From positions 1 to 7,977 of the forward strand of contig CAKZHP010000044.1 of the NCBI GenBank assembly GCA_936924635.1: a stretch of DNA of 7,977 nt, read 5' to 3'. The notes beneath the pieces are model-generated. The model was given only the letters and a program-made list of their open reading frames with translations. It made no database searches and had not been told where the DNA came from. The DNA comes from an uncultured Propionibacteriaceae bacterium. Its GTDB lineage: Bacteria; Actinomycetota; Actinomycetes; Propionibacteriales; Propionibacteriaceae. The translations under genes were made by a program, and so were the position numbers. Below are positions 1 through 7,361 of the stretch, one piece after another (the stretch's first letter is position 1; each line of letters opens with the position of its first letter).

Positions 1-2
1 CC

Positions 3-806
3 AGCCTGTTCCGACGCACCAGACAGACCCCCGTGAATGACACACCACCGGCGTCCAACGCCCGCGGGGTCGCCATCGAGGCACTCATCGGCTGGGCCAA
101 CACCCGGGCCACTCAGCTGGGCAGGGACCATGAAGCCATCCCCGAGGACCCCGACGGAACCGTCAGCCTGCGCCGCCTGCGTCGAACCCTCGCCTGGTTC
201 ATCTACCGCCGTCCCCGGGGCCGGGTCGCCCTCGGCATCCAGTACGGCCACCTCCACGCCGCCACCACCGACGGGTACGGCTCGCGAACCTCGGTCGGCC
301 TGCGCGACCTGTTCCCCATGGAAGAAGCACTGGCCCTGAGCGAGACCCTCGCCCAGGCGGCCACCACGCTCGAGGCCCAACCCACCGTCAGCGGGCCGGC
401 CGCGTCCCGATACCGGGCCGCCGTGGCGCAGTACACCGCCCGCTATGCGGGGGTCAGCCTCACGGCACGACAGGCAGCCGAGATGGCCCGGAACCCCGCG
501 ATGCGCATCTACGACAGTCCCGGTCAGGTCCTCGCCTGCTGCTTCGACCCCGCCAAGGCGCTGTGCCGTCGAGGGACCCCGGCGTCCCAGCCCACGTCCA
601 CCCCGGACCTCACGGCTTGTGACGCCCGCTGCGCCAACATTGCTCGCACGGACGCCCACATCGACACCCTTCGCCGTGACGTTGATCGACTGCACGACGA
701 GATCGCAGCCCCGACGACGCCGGAGCCGCTGAGGCCACGCCTCTCGCTCCGGGCCGAACGGCATCAAGCCCTCATCGACGCCCACCAGGCAGGTGCCCAT
801 GAGTGA
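3..806 (+). CDS. Tyrosine recombinase (integrase), C-terminal part, 5' end outside window
   Basis: This is the 3' part of a site-specific tyrosine recombinase, the enzyme class that cuts and rejoins DNA to move integrative elements. The reading frame is open to the left edge, so the GTG at 33 is probably internal and the N-terminal part is missing. Counting from that GTG, the catalytic boxes are R50 (in LRRT), H73 (in QYGH) and Y82 (in DGYGS, codon 276-278). The spacings of 23 and 9 residues match those of E. coli XerD (R247, H270, Y279). The position matching XerD H244 is R47 here. After the catalytic domain comes a tail of about 170 residues with C169, C170, C178, C196 and C200, which could bind zinc, followed by a basic helical end. 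Similar long tails occur in actinobacterial recombinases of the Tn554 TnpA/TnpB kind. The stop overlaps the next gene by 8 bases. The family call is firm; the subfamily is inferred. Confidence 0.85.
   Translation, partial: SLFRRTRQTPVNDTPPASNARGVAIEALIGWANTRATQLGRDHEAIPEDPDGTVSLRRLRRTLAWFIYRRPRGRVALGIQYGHLHAATTDGYGSRTSVGLRDLFPMEEALALSETLAQAATTLEAQPTVSGPAASRYRAAVAQYTARYAGVSLTARQAAEMARNPAMRIYDSPGQVLACCFDPAKALCRRGTPASQPTSTPDLTACDARCANIARTDAHIDTLRRDVDRLHDEIAAPTTPEPLRPRLSLRAERHQALIDAHQAGAHE
787..793 (+). promoter_or_regulatory. Ribosome binding site that selects the ATG at 799
   Basis: An AGGCAGG stretch ends five bases before the ATG at 799. An in-frame GTG at 793 overlaps this site and has no good Shine-Dalgarno sequence of its own, so ATG 799 is preferred. 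The site lies inside the end of the recombinase gene, which fits translational coupling. Confidence 0.5.
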
Positions 807-1212
807 CCACACCACCGAGCGGGCTGCCATCCGCGACGCCATGACCAGGCTCCTCGACGGGGCTCCGATCCGCTCCGACGGCAAGCTCACCATCAAGTCC
901 CTCGCCGACGAAGCCGGCGTCAAGCGCTGGCTCCTCACGCACCGGCACACCGACCTTCAAGCGGAGTTCCGGGCCCGCATCGACAGCCACGGCCGCGACC
1001 CGGAAACGGTGCAGCGACTCAAGCAGGAGCTGCAACACCTCGAACAGGACAACAAGCGCCTGCGCGAGGACCTGAGGCAGGCCAAGGCCACCGTCGCCCT
1101 GCTCGAGCGGCACATCGCCGTCGATGCCCTCGAGCAGTTGCGCCGGCCAACCGGCGACGACAGACACGACCGGCTGCGCGCCGTCCCCACCGACATCGAC
1201 AATCGCACCTGA
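799..1212 (+). CDS. Small HTH/coiled-coil protein, TnpC-like recombinase accessory
   Basis: This 137-residue protein probably binds DNA. Residues about 30-53 (LTIKSLADEAGV followed by a second helix) read as a helix-turn-helix of the kind found in TetR-like and Tn554 TnpC-like proteins. Residues about 71-106 form a heptad-like coiled coil rich in Leu, Glu, Lys and Arg, suited to dimerisation. The C-terminal 30 residues are charged and look disordered. Small proteins of this plan (TnpC of Tn554, DUF6262-like proteins in actinobacteria) follow tyrosine recombinases and influence their activity. Position supports that role: its ATG overlaps the recombinase stop as ATGAGTGA. It is followed after 11 bases by the nuclease-helicase, so it could also act as regulator of the whole block. 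The fold is read by eye; the TnpC/DUF6262 assignment comes from context and general resemblance. Confidence 0.6.
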   Translation: MSDHTTERAAIRDAMTRLLDGAPIRSDGKLTIKSLADEAGVKRWLLTHRHTDLQAEFRARIDSHGRDPETVQRLKQELQHLEQDNKRLREDLRQAKATVALLERHIAVDALEQLRRPTGDDRHDRLRAVPTDIDNRT

Positions 1213-1215
1213 GGA
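1211..1215 (+). promoter_or_regulatory. Ribosome binding site for the GTG start at 1224
   Basis: GAGGA lies eight bases before the GTG at 1224 and overlaps the TGA of the preceding gene (1210-1212). It is the strongest Shine-Dalgarno match near this start and supports the non-ATG start codon. Confidence 0.6.
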
Positions 1216-1223
1216 CCCGAGAC

Positions 1224-4200
1224 GTGCCCAACATCTACGACAACATCACCGACGACACCCGCCTCGGGCTCGCCCTGCGTGACTCGCTGACCGACTTCGA
1301 CACGGTCGATGTCGCCACCGGCTACATCGATCTGCGCGGCTGGTCGACCATGGCCGACATCCTCGACAGCAAGCCCGCTTCTAGCGGATCGCGGGCGACC
1401 GCGAGGGTGCTGGTGGGCATGGTCGCCCCCTCCGACTCGCAACAGCTGCTCGACAGCCTCCAGGACCAGGTGCAACCCCCCGAGTACGGCGCTGACATCC
1501 ACGACCGCGAACGAGCCCTGGCCCGCCGGGACCAGCTCGTCGCGCACCTGCGCAACCAGCTCATGCGGGGCCTGGCCACGACCGAGGGCCAGGCCACCCT
1601 CCAAACCCTCAAGCGGCAACTGCGTGAAGGCGTGGTCGCCATGAAGGTCTTCACCGAAAAGCCCCTGCACGGCAAGACCTACATCTTCCACGCCCCGAAC
1701 AAGAAGCACGGCTCCCGCTGGGCCTACGTGGGCTCCTCGAACCTCACCGGCGCGGGCCTGCACCGCAACCTCGAACTGAACATCGACGTCCAGGACTCCG
1801 ACGCGACCAGCAAGCTCGCCACCTGGTTCGACGAACGCTGGACCGACCGGTTCTCCCTTGACATCACCGCCGAGATCATCGAGTTGATCGAACAGTCCTG
1901 GGCCGATGAGTCCCAGCCCACCCCGTTCGAGGTCTACCTCAAGGTCTGCCACTCCCTCTCCCAGGACGCCCGCGACGGCATGGGCTACGTCCTGCCCAAA
2001 TCGATGAGCGACCTGCTCCTGGACTACCAGGAGAGTGCCGTGCGCACCCTCTCCCGGCGCATCGTCCGCCGCGGCGGCACGATGCTCGGCGACGTCGTCG
2101 GCCTCGGCAAGACCCTCACCGCCGTCGCCACCGCCCTGATGCTCCAAGCCGCCGAGGACTACTCCACCCTTGTGCTCTGCCCCAAGAACCTGCAGCCCAT
2201 GTGGGAGCAGCACCTCGAGGAGTACGACATCAATGGCAGGGTCGTTCCCTACTCGATGGCCGACAAGGTCCTGCCCGAGCTCAAACGGTTCAACCTCGTC
2301 ATCTGCGACGAGTCGCACAACCTGCGCAACAACGCCACCATCGCCTACGACGCCATCCACCAGTACATCCGCGCCAACGGCTCGAAGGTTCTGCTGCTCA
2401 CGGCAACCCCGTACAACCTTGCCTTCACCGACGTCGCCAACCAGATCGGGTTGTACATCGATGAGGACGACGATCTGGGCATCGTCCCCACCGAGGCCCT
2501 CCGCAAAGACCCCGCTCTGGCGGGGAAGGTCGACGGCAAGATCAACACCCTCACCGCGTTCCGCAAGTCCGAAGAGCCCGAGGACTGGAAACGGCTGATG
2601 AGCGACCACCTCGTGCGACGAACCCGCTCGTTCATCAAGCGAACCGCCAAGCAGGAGGCCGTCATCGGCGCCGACGGCACCCTGGAACAGCGCGAGTACC
2701 TCAAGTTCGCCAACGGCGAGAAGTTCCACTTCCCAACCCGGATCGCGACACCGCTGAGCCACGCCTTCAGCACGGACGACCCTGCAGCGCTCATGGAGGA
2801 CGACACCACCCTCGACGCCATCAGGGACCTCATCCTTCCTCGGTACCGGCTCGCCGATTACGACAACCCCAAGGCGCAGCACACCCCCAGCGACACCAAG
2901 AACCTCGACGACATCCGCTCCGGACGCGGCAACGTCAGCGGATTCGTCCGGATCAGCCTGTTCAAGCGGCTCTCCTCCTCCGGACACTCCTTCATCCTGT
3001 CCCTGCAGCGGCAGCGGGCCCGCAATGAACTGTTCATCCACGCCATCGACCACCAGCTGCCGATTCCCTTCGGCGCGTTCACCGACCGGCAGATCGCTGT
3101 CACCGACGAGGACATCGAAGGCGACGGCGACCTACACGGCAGCGTCGCCACCCGCTACGAGACCCTCAGAAAGTCACTCCCAGCCAAGACCAAATGGGTG
3201 AACACGACCGTGTTCAAGCCCACCCTGCGCAAGGACCTCGCCAAGGACAACGCGAGCATCACCACGCTCCTGAACCGCTTCGGAAACTGGGACTCCACCC
3301 GCGACTCCAAGATGAACGCCTTGGTCGACCTGCTGACCAACGAGCACGCCGGGGAGAAGGTGCTGATCTTCACCGAGTACAGCGACACCGCCGAATACAT
3401 CACCGCCGCCCTGACCGATGCCGGCGTCCCCAACGTAGGCCTGGCCACCGGCGACTCCGAGAACCCCGCCGGCATCGCACGCCGGTTCTCACCCATGTCG
3501 AACAAGCTGCCCAGCCAGTCCGAGGACGACGTGCACACCGTCGACGACCCGATCGACGTCCTCGTGGCAACCGACGTGCTCTCCGAGGGACAGAACCTGC
3601 AGGACAGCCACATCATCGTCAGCTACGACCTGCCCTGGGCCATCATCCGGATCATCCAACGCGCCGGCCGCGTCGACCGTATCGGGCAGAAGTCCGACAC
3701 CGTCCACCTTTACCTGATCACCCACGAGAAGATCGAGCAACAGATCCGCCTGCGCCAGCGCATCAAGGACCGCCTCGGCGCCGCGGCCGAAGCCTTCGGC
3801 TCCGACGAGAAGTTCTTCGGCGGCGACCGCGAAATCAAAATCCTCGACGACTTCTACAAGGGCCGCGTCACCGACGACGACACGGACGACGAAGCCGAAG
3901 CGGACTCTGTCAGCGAGGCCTGGCTGGTCTGGTCCAGCGCCCAAGACCAGTTCCCCACCATCGCCGAGAAGGTCCTGCGCATGCAGGACATGGTCCACTC
4001 CACCCGCAACCAGCGCCTCGACGAGCACGGTAGCGTCACGTGCTACGTCGCCACCGCCTCCGGCGTCGACGCGTTCGCCACCAGCGACAGCACCGGAGAG
4101 CGCATCCTCACCCCGCTCGAAGCCCTCCGCGTCTTCCGGGCCGACCCCGACACCCCCACCGCGCCACTGCGCGCCGACCACTTCGAGCGCGAGAAGACCC

Positions 4201-4511
4201 TCGTGCAAGGCACGCTCAAGACCGAAACCATCGCCGCCGGCAACCTCAAAGGCATCCGTAAGTGGGCGTGGCAGCGGCTCGGCGGCACCGTCTTCGGGCA
4301 GAAGGCCACCGAGGGGCTCGACGCGCTGCACGCCCAGCCGCTCACCGAGCACGCCACGATGCGGCTGACCCAGGCCCGCAGGCATAAGTACAGCCTCGAC
4401 GACCTCGCCGACCTCATCAACCAGCTGCACGACGAGGACCGGCTCGTCATCGGCAGCACCGACCACGACGCCATCAAGATCGTCTGCTCGCTAGGGGTCC
4501 AGGACGCATGA
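1224..4511 (+). CDS. PLD-nuclease/SNF2-type helicase fusion protein
   Basis: This 1095-residue protein joins a phospholipase D-type nuclease domain to a superfamily 2 (SNF2/RAD54-like) ATP-dependent DNA translocase. Residues about 1-215 carry one HKD-type motif: H149 and K151 (LHGKTY), then GSSNLTGAGL with S172 and N173, then N182 and E184. In this family two such sites usually form one active centre, so dimerisation is expected. Helicase motifs follow in order: Q motif around Q269 (LLDYQESAV), Walker A GDVVGLGKT with K296, DESH box 362-365, TAT 393-395, motif IV about 713-722 (VLIFTEYSDT), motif V about 781-790 (VATDVLSEGQ), and motif VI QRAGRVDRIGQ 812-822 with R816 and R819. An insert of about 300 residues separates the two lobes. 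An acidic linker near 884-895 leads to a C-terminal domain of about 200 residues of unknown role. No disruption is seen. The gene overlaps the methyltransferase by ATGA. Domain calls are firm; a role in restriction or phage defence is inferred. Confidence 0.9.
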   Translation: MPNIYDNITDDTRLGLALRDSLTDFDTVDVATGYIDLRGWSTMADILDSKPASSGSRATARVLVGMVAPSDSQQLLDSLQDQVQPPEYGADIHDRERALARRDQLVAHLRNQLMRGLATTEGQATLQTLKRQLREGVVAMKVFTEKPLHGKTYIFHAPNKKHGSRWAYVGSSNLTGAGLHRNLELNIDVQDSDATSKLATWFDERWTDRFSLDITAEIIELIEQSWADESQPTPFEVYLKVCHSLSQDARDGMGYVLPKSMSDLLLDYQESAVRTLSRRIVRRGGTMLGDVVGLGKTLTAVATALMLQAAEDYSTLVLCPKNLQPMWEQHLEEYDINGRVVPYSMADKVLPELKRFNLVICDESHNLRNNATIAYDAIHQYIRANGSKVLLLTATPYNLAFTDVANQIGLYIDEDDDLGIVPTEALRKDPALAGKVDGKINTLTAFRKSEEPEDWKRLMSDHLVRRTRSFIKRTAKQEAVIGADGTLEQREYLKFANGEKFHFPTRIATPLSHAFSTDDPAALMEDDTTLDAIRDLILPRYRLADYDNPKAQHTPSDTKNLDDIRSGRGNVSGFVRISLFKRLSSSGHSFILSLQRQRARNELFIHAIDHQLPIPFGAFTDRQIAVTDEDIEGDGDLHGSVATRYETLRKSLPAKTKWVNTTVFKPTLRKDLAKDNASITTLLNRFGNWDSTRDSKMNALVDLLTNEHAGEKVLIFTEYSDTAEYITAALTDAGVPNVGLATGDSENPAGIARRFSPMSNKLPSQSEDDVHTVDDPIDVLVATDVLSEGQNLQDSHIIVSYDLPWAIIRIIQRAGRVDRIGQKSDTVHLYLITHEKIEQQIRLRQRIKDRLGAAAEAFGSDEKFFGGDREIKILDDFYKGRVTDDDTDDEAEADSVSEAWLVWSSAQDQFPTIAEKVLRMQDMVHSTRNQRLDEHGSVTCYVATASGVDAFATSDSTGERILTPLEALRVFRADPDTPTAPLRADHFEREKTLVQGTLKTETIAAGNLKGIRKWAWQRLGGTVFGQKATEGLDALHAQPLTEHATMRLTQARRHKYSLDDLADLINQLHDEDRLVIGSTDHDAIKIVCSLGVQDA

Positions 4512-6079
4512 CCAGCCCACTCATTGAACGCGCCGAGCAGCACCAGTACCAGCAGCTGTTCATTCACGACCTGAACTGGTCCCGCCCCGACCAGCCGCCC
4601 ATCACCATCGAGTACGACGACCGGCATGTCACCGCGACGAACGTCTCGCAGTACAAGGGAATCCGCGTCTGGGTCGTCGAAGAGGCACCCGACTCCAAAC
4701 TCGAAGCCGAGCTCGATCGTGTCCTGGCACAAGCGAGCATCGACCGCATCCTGATCATCCACGACGACACCCAGCAGGTCTGGCGCTGGCCCGTGCGCCG
4801 CTCCAACGGCAACAGCACCACCACCCGGCTCAGCCGGCACCGGCACCGCACCGGCGACACCGACCCCCGCTTCGCGAACAAGCTTGACGTCATCCGCCTC
4901 CCGTTCGACGTCACCCTCGACAGCAACGCCGTCCTGGCCAAAGTCCGTCAGGCGTTCGACGTTGAGGCACAGAACGAGACCAAGCACGCCTCCAAGCTCA
5001 TGGCTCGCCTCTACACGGCCATGGAGAAGGCCTACCCGTCCGGTGTCGACGAGAGGGAGCGCGACCACGAAATTTCCGTCACCCTGGCCAGGATCCTGTT
5101 CCTGATGTTCGGCGACGACACCGACATGTGGCCCGAGAACCTCTTCCAGGACTTCATCCTTGACCACACCGACCCCGACGGCTCCGACATCGGCGCCCAG
5201 CTCACCGCCCTGTTCGCCTACCTCGACACCCGCCCCGAAGACCGCGGAGACGCTCCAGCCGCGTTCGACGGGTTCCGGTACGTCAACGGCGGGATCTTCA
5301 AAGAACGACTCCGCCTGCCCGAGATCAACGCCGAGTTCCGCTCCGCGGTCCTGGACGCCTGCGACCGGGACTGGAAGACCATCAGCCCAGCCATTTTCGG
5401 CTCGATGTTCCAATCCGTCCGCGATGCCAAGACCCGCCGGGAACTCGGTGAGCACTACACATCCGAAGAGAACATCCTCAAGACCCTCAACCCGCTCTTC
5501 CTCGACGAACTTCGCGCCGAGTTCGAGCACGTCAAGACCCTTGGCAAGTACGAAGCCGACCGGCTTCGCAAGCTCCGCGACAAGCTCGGCCGCCTCCGCT
5601 ACATGGACCCCGCCTGCGGCTGCGGCAACTTCATCATCGTCGCCTACCGCGAACTTCGCGACCTCGAGCTCGCCATCATGGAACGCCTCCAACAGATCAC
5701 CGGCGACCAAGCCATGCTCATGGCCAACGTCGGACTCAAGGTCACCCTCGACCACTTCTACGGCATCGAGATCGACGAATGGCCAGCCCGGATCGCCGAA
5801 ACCGCAATGTTCCTCATCGACCGACAGTGCGACCTCAAACTCACGGCTTCACTCGGCTGGGCACCCGACCGACTCCCCATCCAGGAACAGGCCACCATCG
5901 TCGTCGGCAACGCCCTCAAGCTCGACTGGTCGACCATCTGCCCGCCCAGCGAAGACGCCGTCGTCGCCGGCAATCCGCCGTTCCTCGGAATCTCACTTCG
6001 CTCGGCCGAGCAAACGACCGAACTGCGGGAAGTCTGGGGCACGAGATATCACGGCACCTTGGACTACGTCACCGGGTAG
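4508..6079 (+). CDS. Methyltransferase fragment 1: N-terminal domain plus catalytic core
   Basis: This 523-residue open frame is what would be translated from the normal start. Residues about 1-150 form an N-terminal domain (FIHDLNWSRPD, YKGIRVWVVEEAPD, ILIIHDD, VWRWPVRR) that looks like a PD-(D/E)XK-type fold but shows no clear ExK pair where MmeI has its nuclease residues. Residues about 150-300 are a helical spacer. Motif X is seen at GEHYTSEENI (314-323), the AdoMet-binding motif I at MDPACGCGNF (366-375), and the catalytic adenine-methylase motif IV at NPPF (489-492). The order X, I, IV is that of gamma-class N6-adenine methylases. The product stops about 30 residues after NPPF, so it lacks the rest of the catalytic fold and all of the target-recognition domain. 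It is unlikely to methylate DNA alone. Confidence 0.75.
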   Translation: MTSPLIERAEQHQYQQLFIHDLNWSRPDQPPITIEYDDRHVTATNVSQYKGIRVWVVEEAPDSKLEAELDRVLAQASIDRILIIHDDTQQVWRWPVRRSNGNSTTTRLSRHRHRTGDTDPRFANKLDVIRLPFDVTLDSNAVLAKVRQAFDVEAQNETKHASKLMARLYTAMEKAYPSGVDERERDHEISVTLARILFLMFGDDTDMWPENLFQDFILDHTDPDGSDIGAQLTALFAYLDTRPEDRGDAPAAFDGFRYVNGGIFKERLRLPEINAEFRSAVLDACDRDWKTISPAIFGSMFQSVRDAKTRRELGEHYTSEENILKTLNPLFLDELRAEFEHVKTLGKYEADRLRKLRDKLGRLRYMDPACGCGNFIIVAYRELRDLELAIMERLQQITGDQAMLMANVGLKVTLDHFYGIEIDEWPARIAETAMFLIDRQCDLKLTASLGWAPDRLPIQEQATIVVGNALKLDWSTICPPSEDAVVAGNPPFLGISLRSAEQTTELREVWGTRYHGTLDYVTG

Positions 6080-6130
6080 CACGCCAAAGCCCTTGACTAC
6101 TTCAAATCCACGACCGGTCGATGGGCGTTC

Positions 6131-7234
6131 GTGACAACAAGCTCGATCACGCAGGGCGAAGTCGTCGCCCCACTCTTCGGGGCCATCCTGAACGAGGGCT
6201 GGCGAATAGCGTTCGCCCACCGCACCTTCCGATGGACGTCAGAAGCAACCGGCGCAGCCGCCGTGCACTGCGTCATCATCGGGTTCACAAAGGCCGAGGG
6301 TCAGGCACGACTCTTCGACTACGCAACACCCGACTCCCCACCCGCTGAACTCCCCGCGGTCAGCAACATCACCCCGTACCTGACCGACGGCCCGACCGTC
6401 ATCGTGCACCCGGCGACTCGACCACTCAATCCCCAGCTCGGGGAGGTCGCCTACGGCAACAAGCCCACCGACGACGGGTGCCTCATCGTGGAACCCGACG
6501 ACTACGCCCACGTCATGGCCGACCCGATCGCCGCAAGGTACGTCCGCCCCTACATCGGAGCCCGCGAACTCCTACACGACGGGGACCGGCACTGCCTCTG
6601 GCTCACGGACGCCACCCCAGCCGACCTACGCAACAGCCCTGTCCTTCGCGAACGCGTGGAAGGCGTCCGAGCTTTCCGCGCCAGGAGCAAGGCCGCATCG
6701 ACCCGCGCCGCCGCGACCACCGCACACCTGTTCCGGCAGATCGCCCAACCCGACACCCCCTACCTCTGCATACCGGCCCACGTGTCTGAGGGACGCCCGT
6801 TCTTCTTGGCGGCTCGCTTTGACTCAGATGTCATCACAAGCAACGCGAACTTCCTCGCCCCGGACGAGGACGGCTTCATGTTCGCCGTGATCTCCTCAAC
6901 CATGTTCATCACCTGGCAACGCACCGTAGGAGGACGACTGGAGTCCCGTCTCCGATTCAACAAGTTGCTGACCTGGAACACGTTCCCGCTTCCGCACACC
7001 AGCGAAGCGGATCGCACCGCGATCATCCACGCGGAGCCGGCTTGCTCGACGCCCGCCACCTCCAACCCGACATGGCCCTCGCCGACCTCTACACCCCCGC
7101 CGGCATGTCCGGCGAGCTGCTCGATGCGCATAGGGAACTCGATCGCCGGGTGGACCGCTTGTTCGGAATCAGGGCAGAGAGGCCGACCAATCTGCAACGG
7201 CAAGACGTCCTGTTCGCCTCATACGAGGAGCTGA
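6131..7234 (+). CDS. Methyltransferase fragment 2: end of catalytic fold and target-recognition domain
   Basis: The same frame stays open behind the TAG; its first usable start is the GTG at 6131, 51 bases past the stop, with only a weak upstream GATGGG. It begins inside a conserved block (SSITQGE, AHRTFRW, AAVHCVIIGF) that closes the methylase fold in MmeI-like enzymes. It continues through the target-recognition region: RYVRPYIGARELLHDGDRHC, then FRARSKAASTR, YLCIPAHVSEGRPFF, SNANFLAPDEDGFMF, and GRLESRLRFNKLLTWNTFPLP. From about 7034 the frame is wrong: the last 66 or so codons read as Pro/Ser/Thr-rich sequence unlike the family. Whether this is translated by restart is unknown. If it were, it would be a recognition subunit without an AdoMet site. 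Confidence 0.5.
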   Translation: MTTSSITQGEVVAPLFGAILNEGWRIAFAHRTFRWTSEATGAAAVHCVIIGFTKAEGQARLFDYATPDSPPAELPAVSNITPYLTDGPTVIVHPATRPLNPQLGEVAYGNKPTDDGCLIVEPDDYAHVMADPIAARYVRPYIGARELLHDGDRHCLWLTDATPADLRNSPVLRERVEGVRAFRARSKAASTRAAATTAHLFRQIAQPDTPYLCIPAHVSEGRPFFLAARFDSDVITSNANFLAPDEDGFMFAVISSTMFITWQRTVGGRLESRLRFNKLLTWNTFPLPHTSEADRTAIIHAEPACSTPATSNPTWPSPTSTPPPACPASCSMRIGNSIAGWTACSESGQRGRPICNGKTSCSPHTRS

Positions 7235-7308
7235 CGGCGCCTCTCCTCGCAACCAGAAGGTCGCCCGCCCGCCGCTCGCCCCGTGGCCGTGTCGGACGCT
7301 CGAGCTAG
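7033..7308 (+). other. Methyltransferase fragment 3: displaced C-terminal end
   Basis: Frame 1 from 7033 reads GAGLLDARHLQPDMALADLY, then SGELLDAHRELDRRVDRLFG and VLFASYEELTAPLL. This is the helical end expected for MmeI-like methyltransferases directly after the TWNTFPLP block. It has no start codon with a ribosome binding site, so it is the third part of the broken gene and not an independent gene. After TAPLL comes a short basic tail rich in Arg, Ser and Pro before the TAG, which may be non-conserved run-on. Confidence 0.7.
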
Positions 7309-7361
7309 GGGCAAACAGGCGGAGGGCTCTGTAACGTTCGTGGCGGGCGAGGCCGCCCAGC

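Larger units (their letters stand above)
4508..7308 (+). pseudogene. MmeI-like adenine DNA methyltransferase with target-recognition domain, broken twice
   Basis: The region encodes an N6-adenine methyltransferase related to the methylase and specificity parts of the type IIL enzyme MmeI. Repairing the two lesions gives about 933 codons, close to MmeI itself. Lesion 1 is a TAG at 6077-6079, after DYVTG; homology-like sequence continues in the same frame directly behind it (HAKALDYF, then SSITQGE and AHRTFRW). The position is usually Trp in such proteins as I recall them, which fits one TGG-to-TAG change. Lesion 2 is one missing base near 7031-7036: frame 2 reads IIHA, then the family-like sequence continues in frame 1 as GAGLLDARHLQPDMALADLY and ends at the TAG 7306-7308. 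Two independent lesions favour a pseudogene, though sequencing error at the short G run is possible for the second. The start is the ATG overlapping the helicase stop as ATGA, which implies translational coupling. Confidence 0.8.

Noticed and set aside
957..3053. A 698-codon minus-strand frame opposite the HTH and helicase genes
   Set aside because: It is the mirror of strongly biased coding sequence on the + strand, is rich in Val, Gly, Leu and Asp without motifs, and the + strand has full helicase motifs.
3489..4466. A 325-codon minus-strand frame
   Set aside because: Mirror of helicase motifs V and VI and the C-terminal domain; low-complexity Val/Gly/Asp composition.
4043..5755. A 570-codon minus-strand frame opposite helicase end and methyltransferase
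   Set aside because: Same mirror effect; the + strand frame carries the methylase motifs.
7028..7042. Programmed -1 frameshifting as explanation for the frame change
   Set aside because: No slippery heptamer is present and no strong downstream stem was seen; a lost base is simpler, given the second lesion upstream.
1224..7308. A DISARM locus
   Set aside because: No drmA or drmB in the window, and PLD is fused to the helicase instead of being a separate gene.
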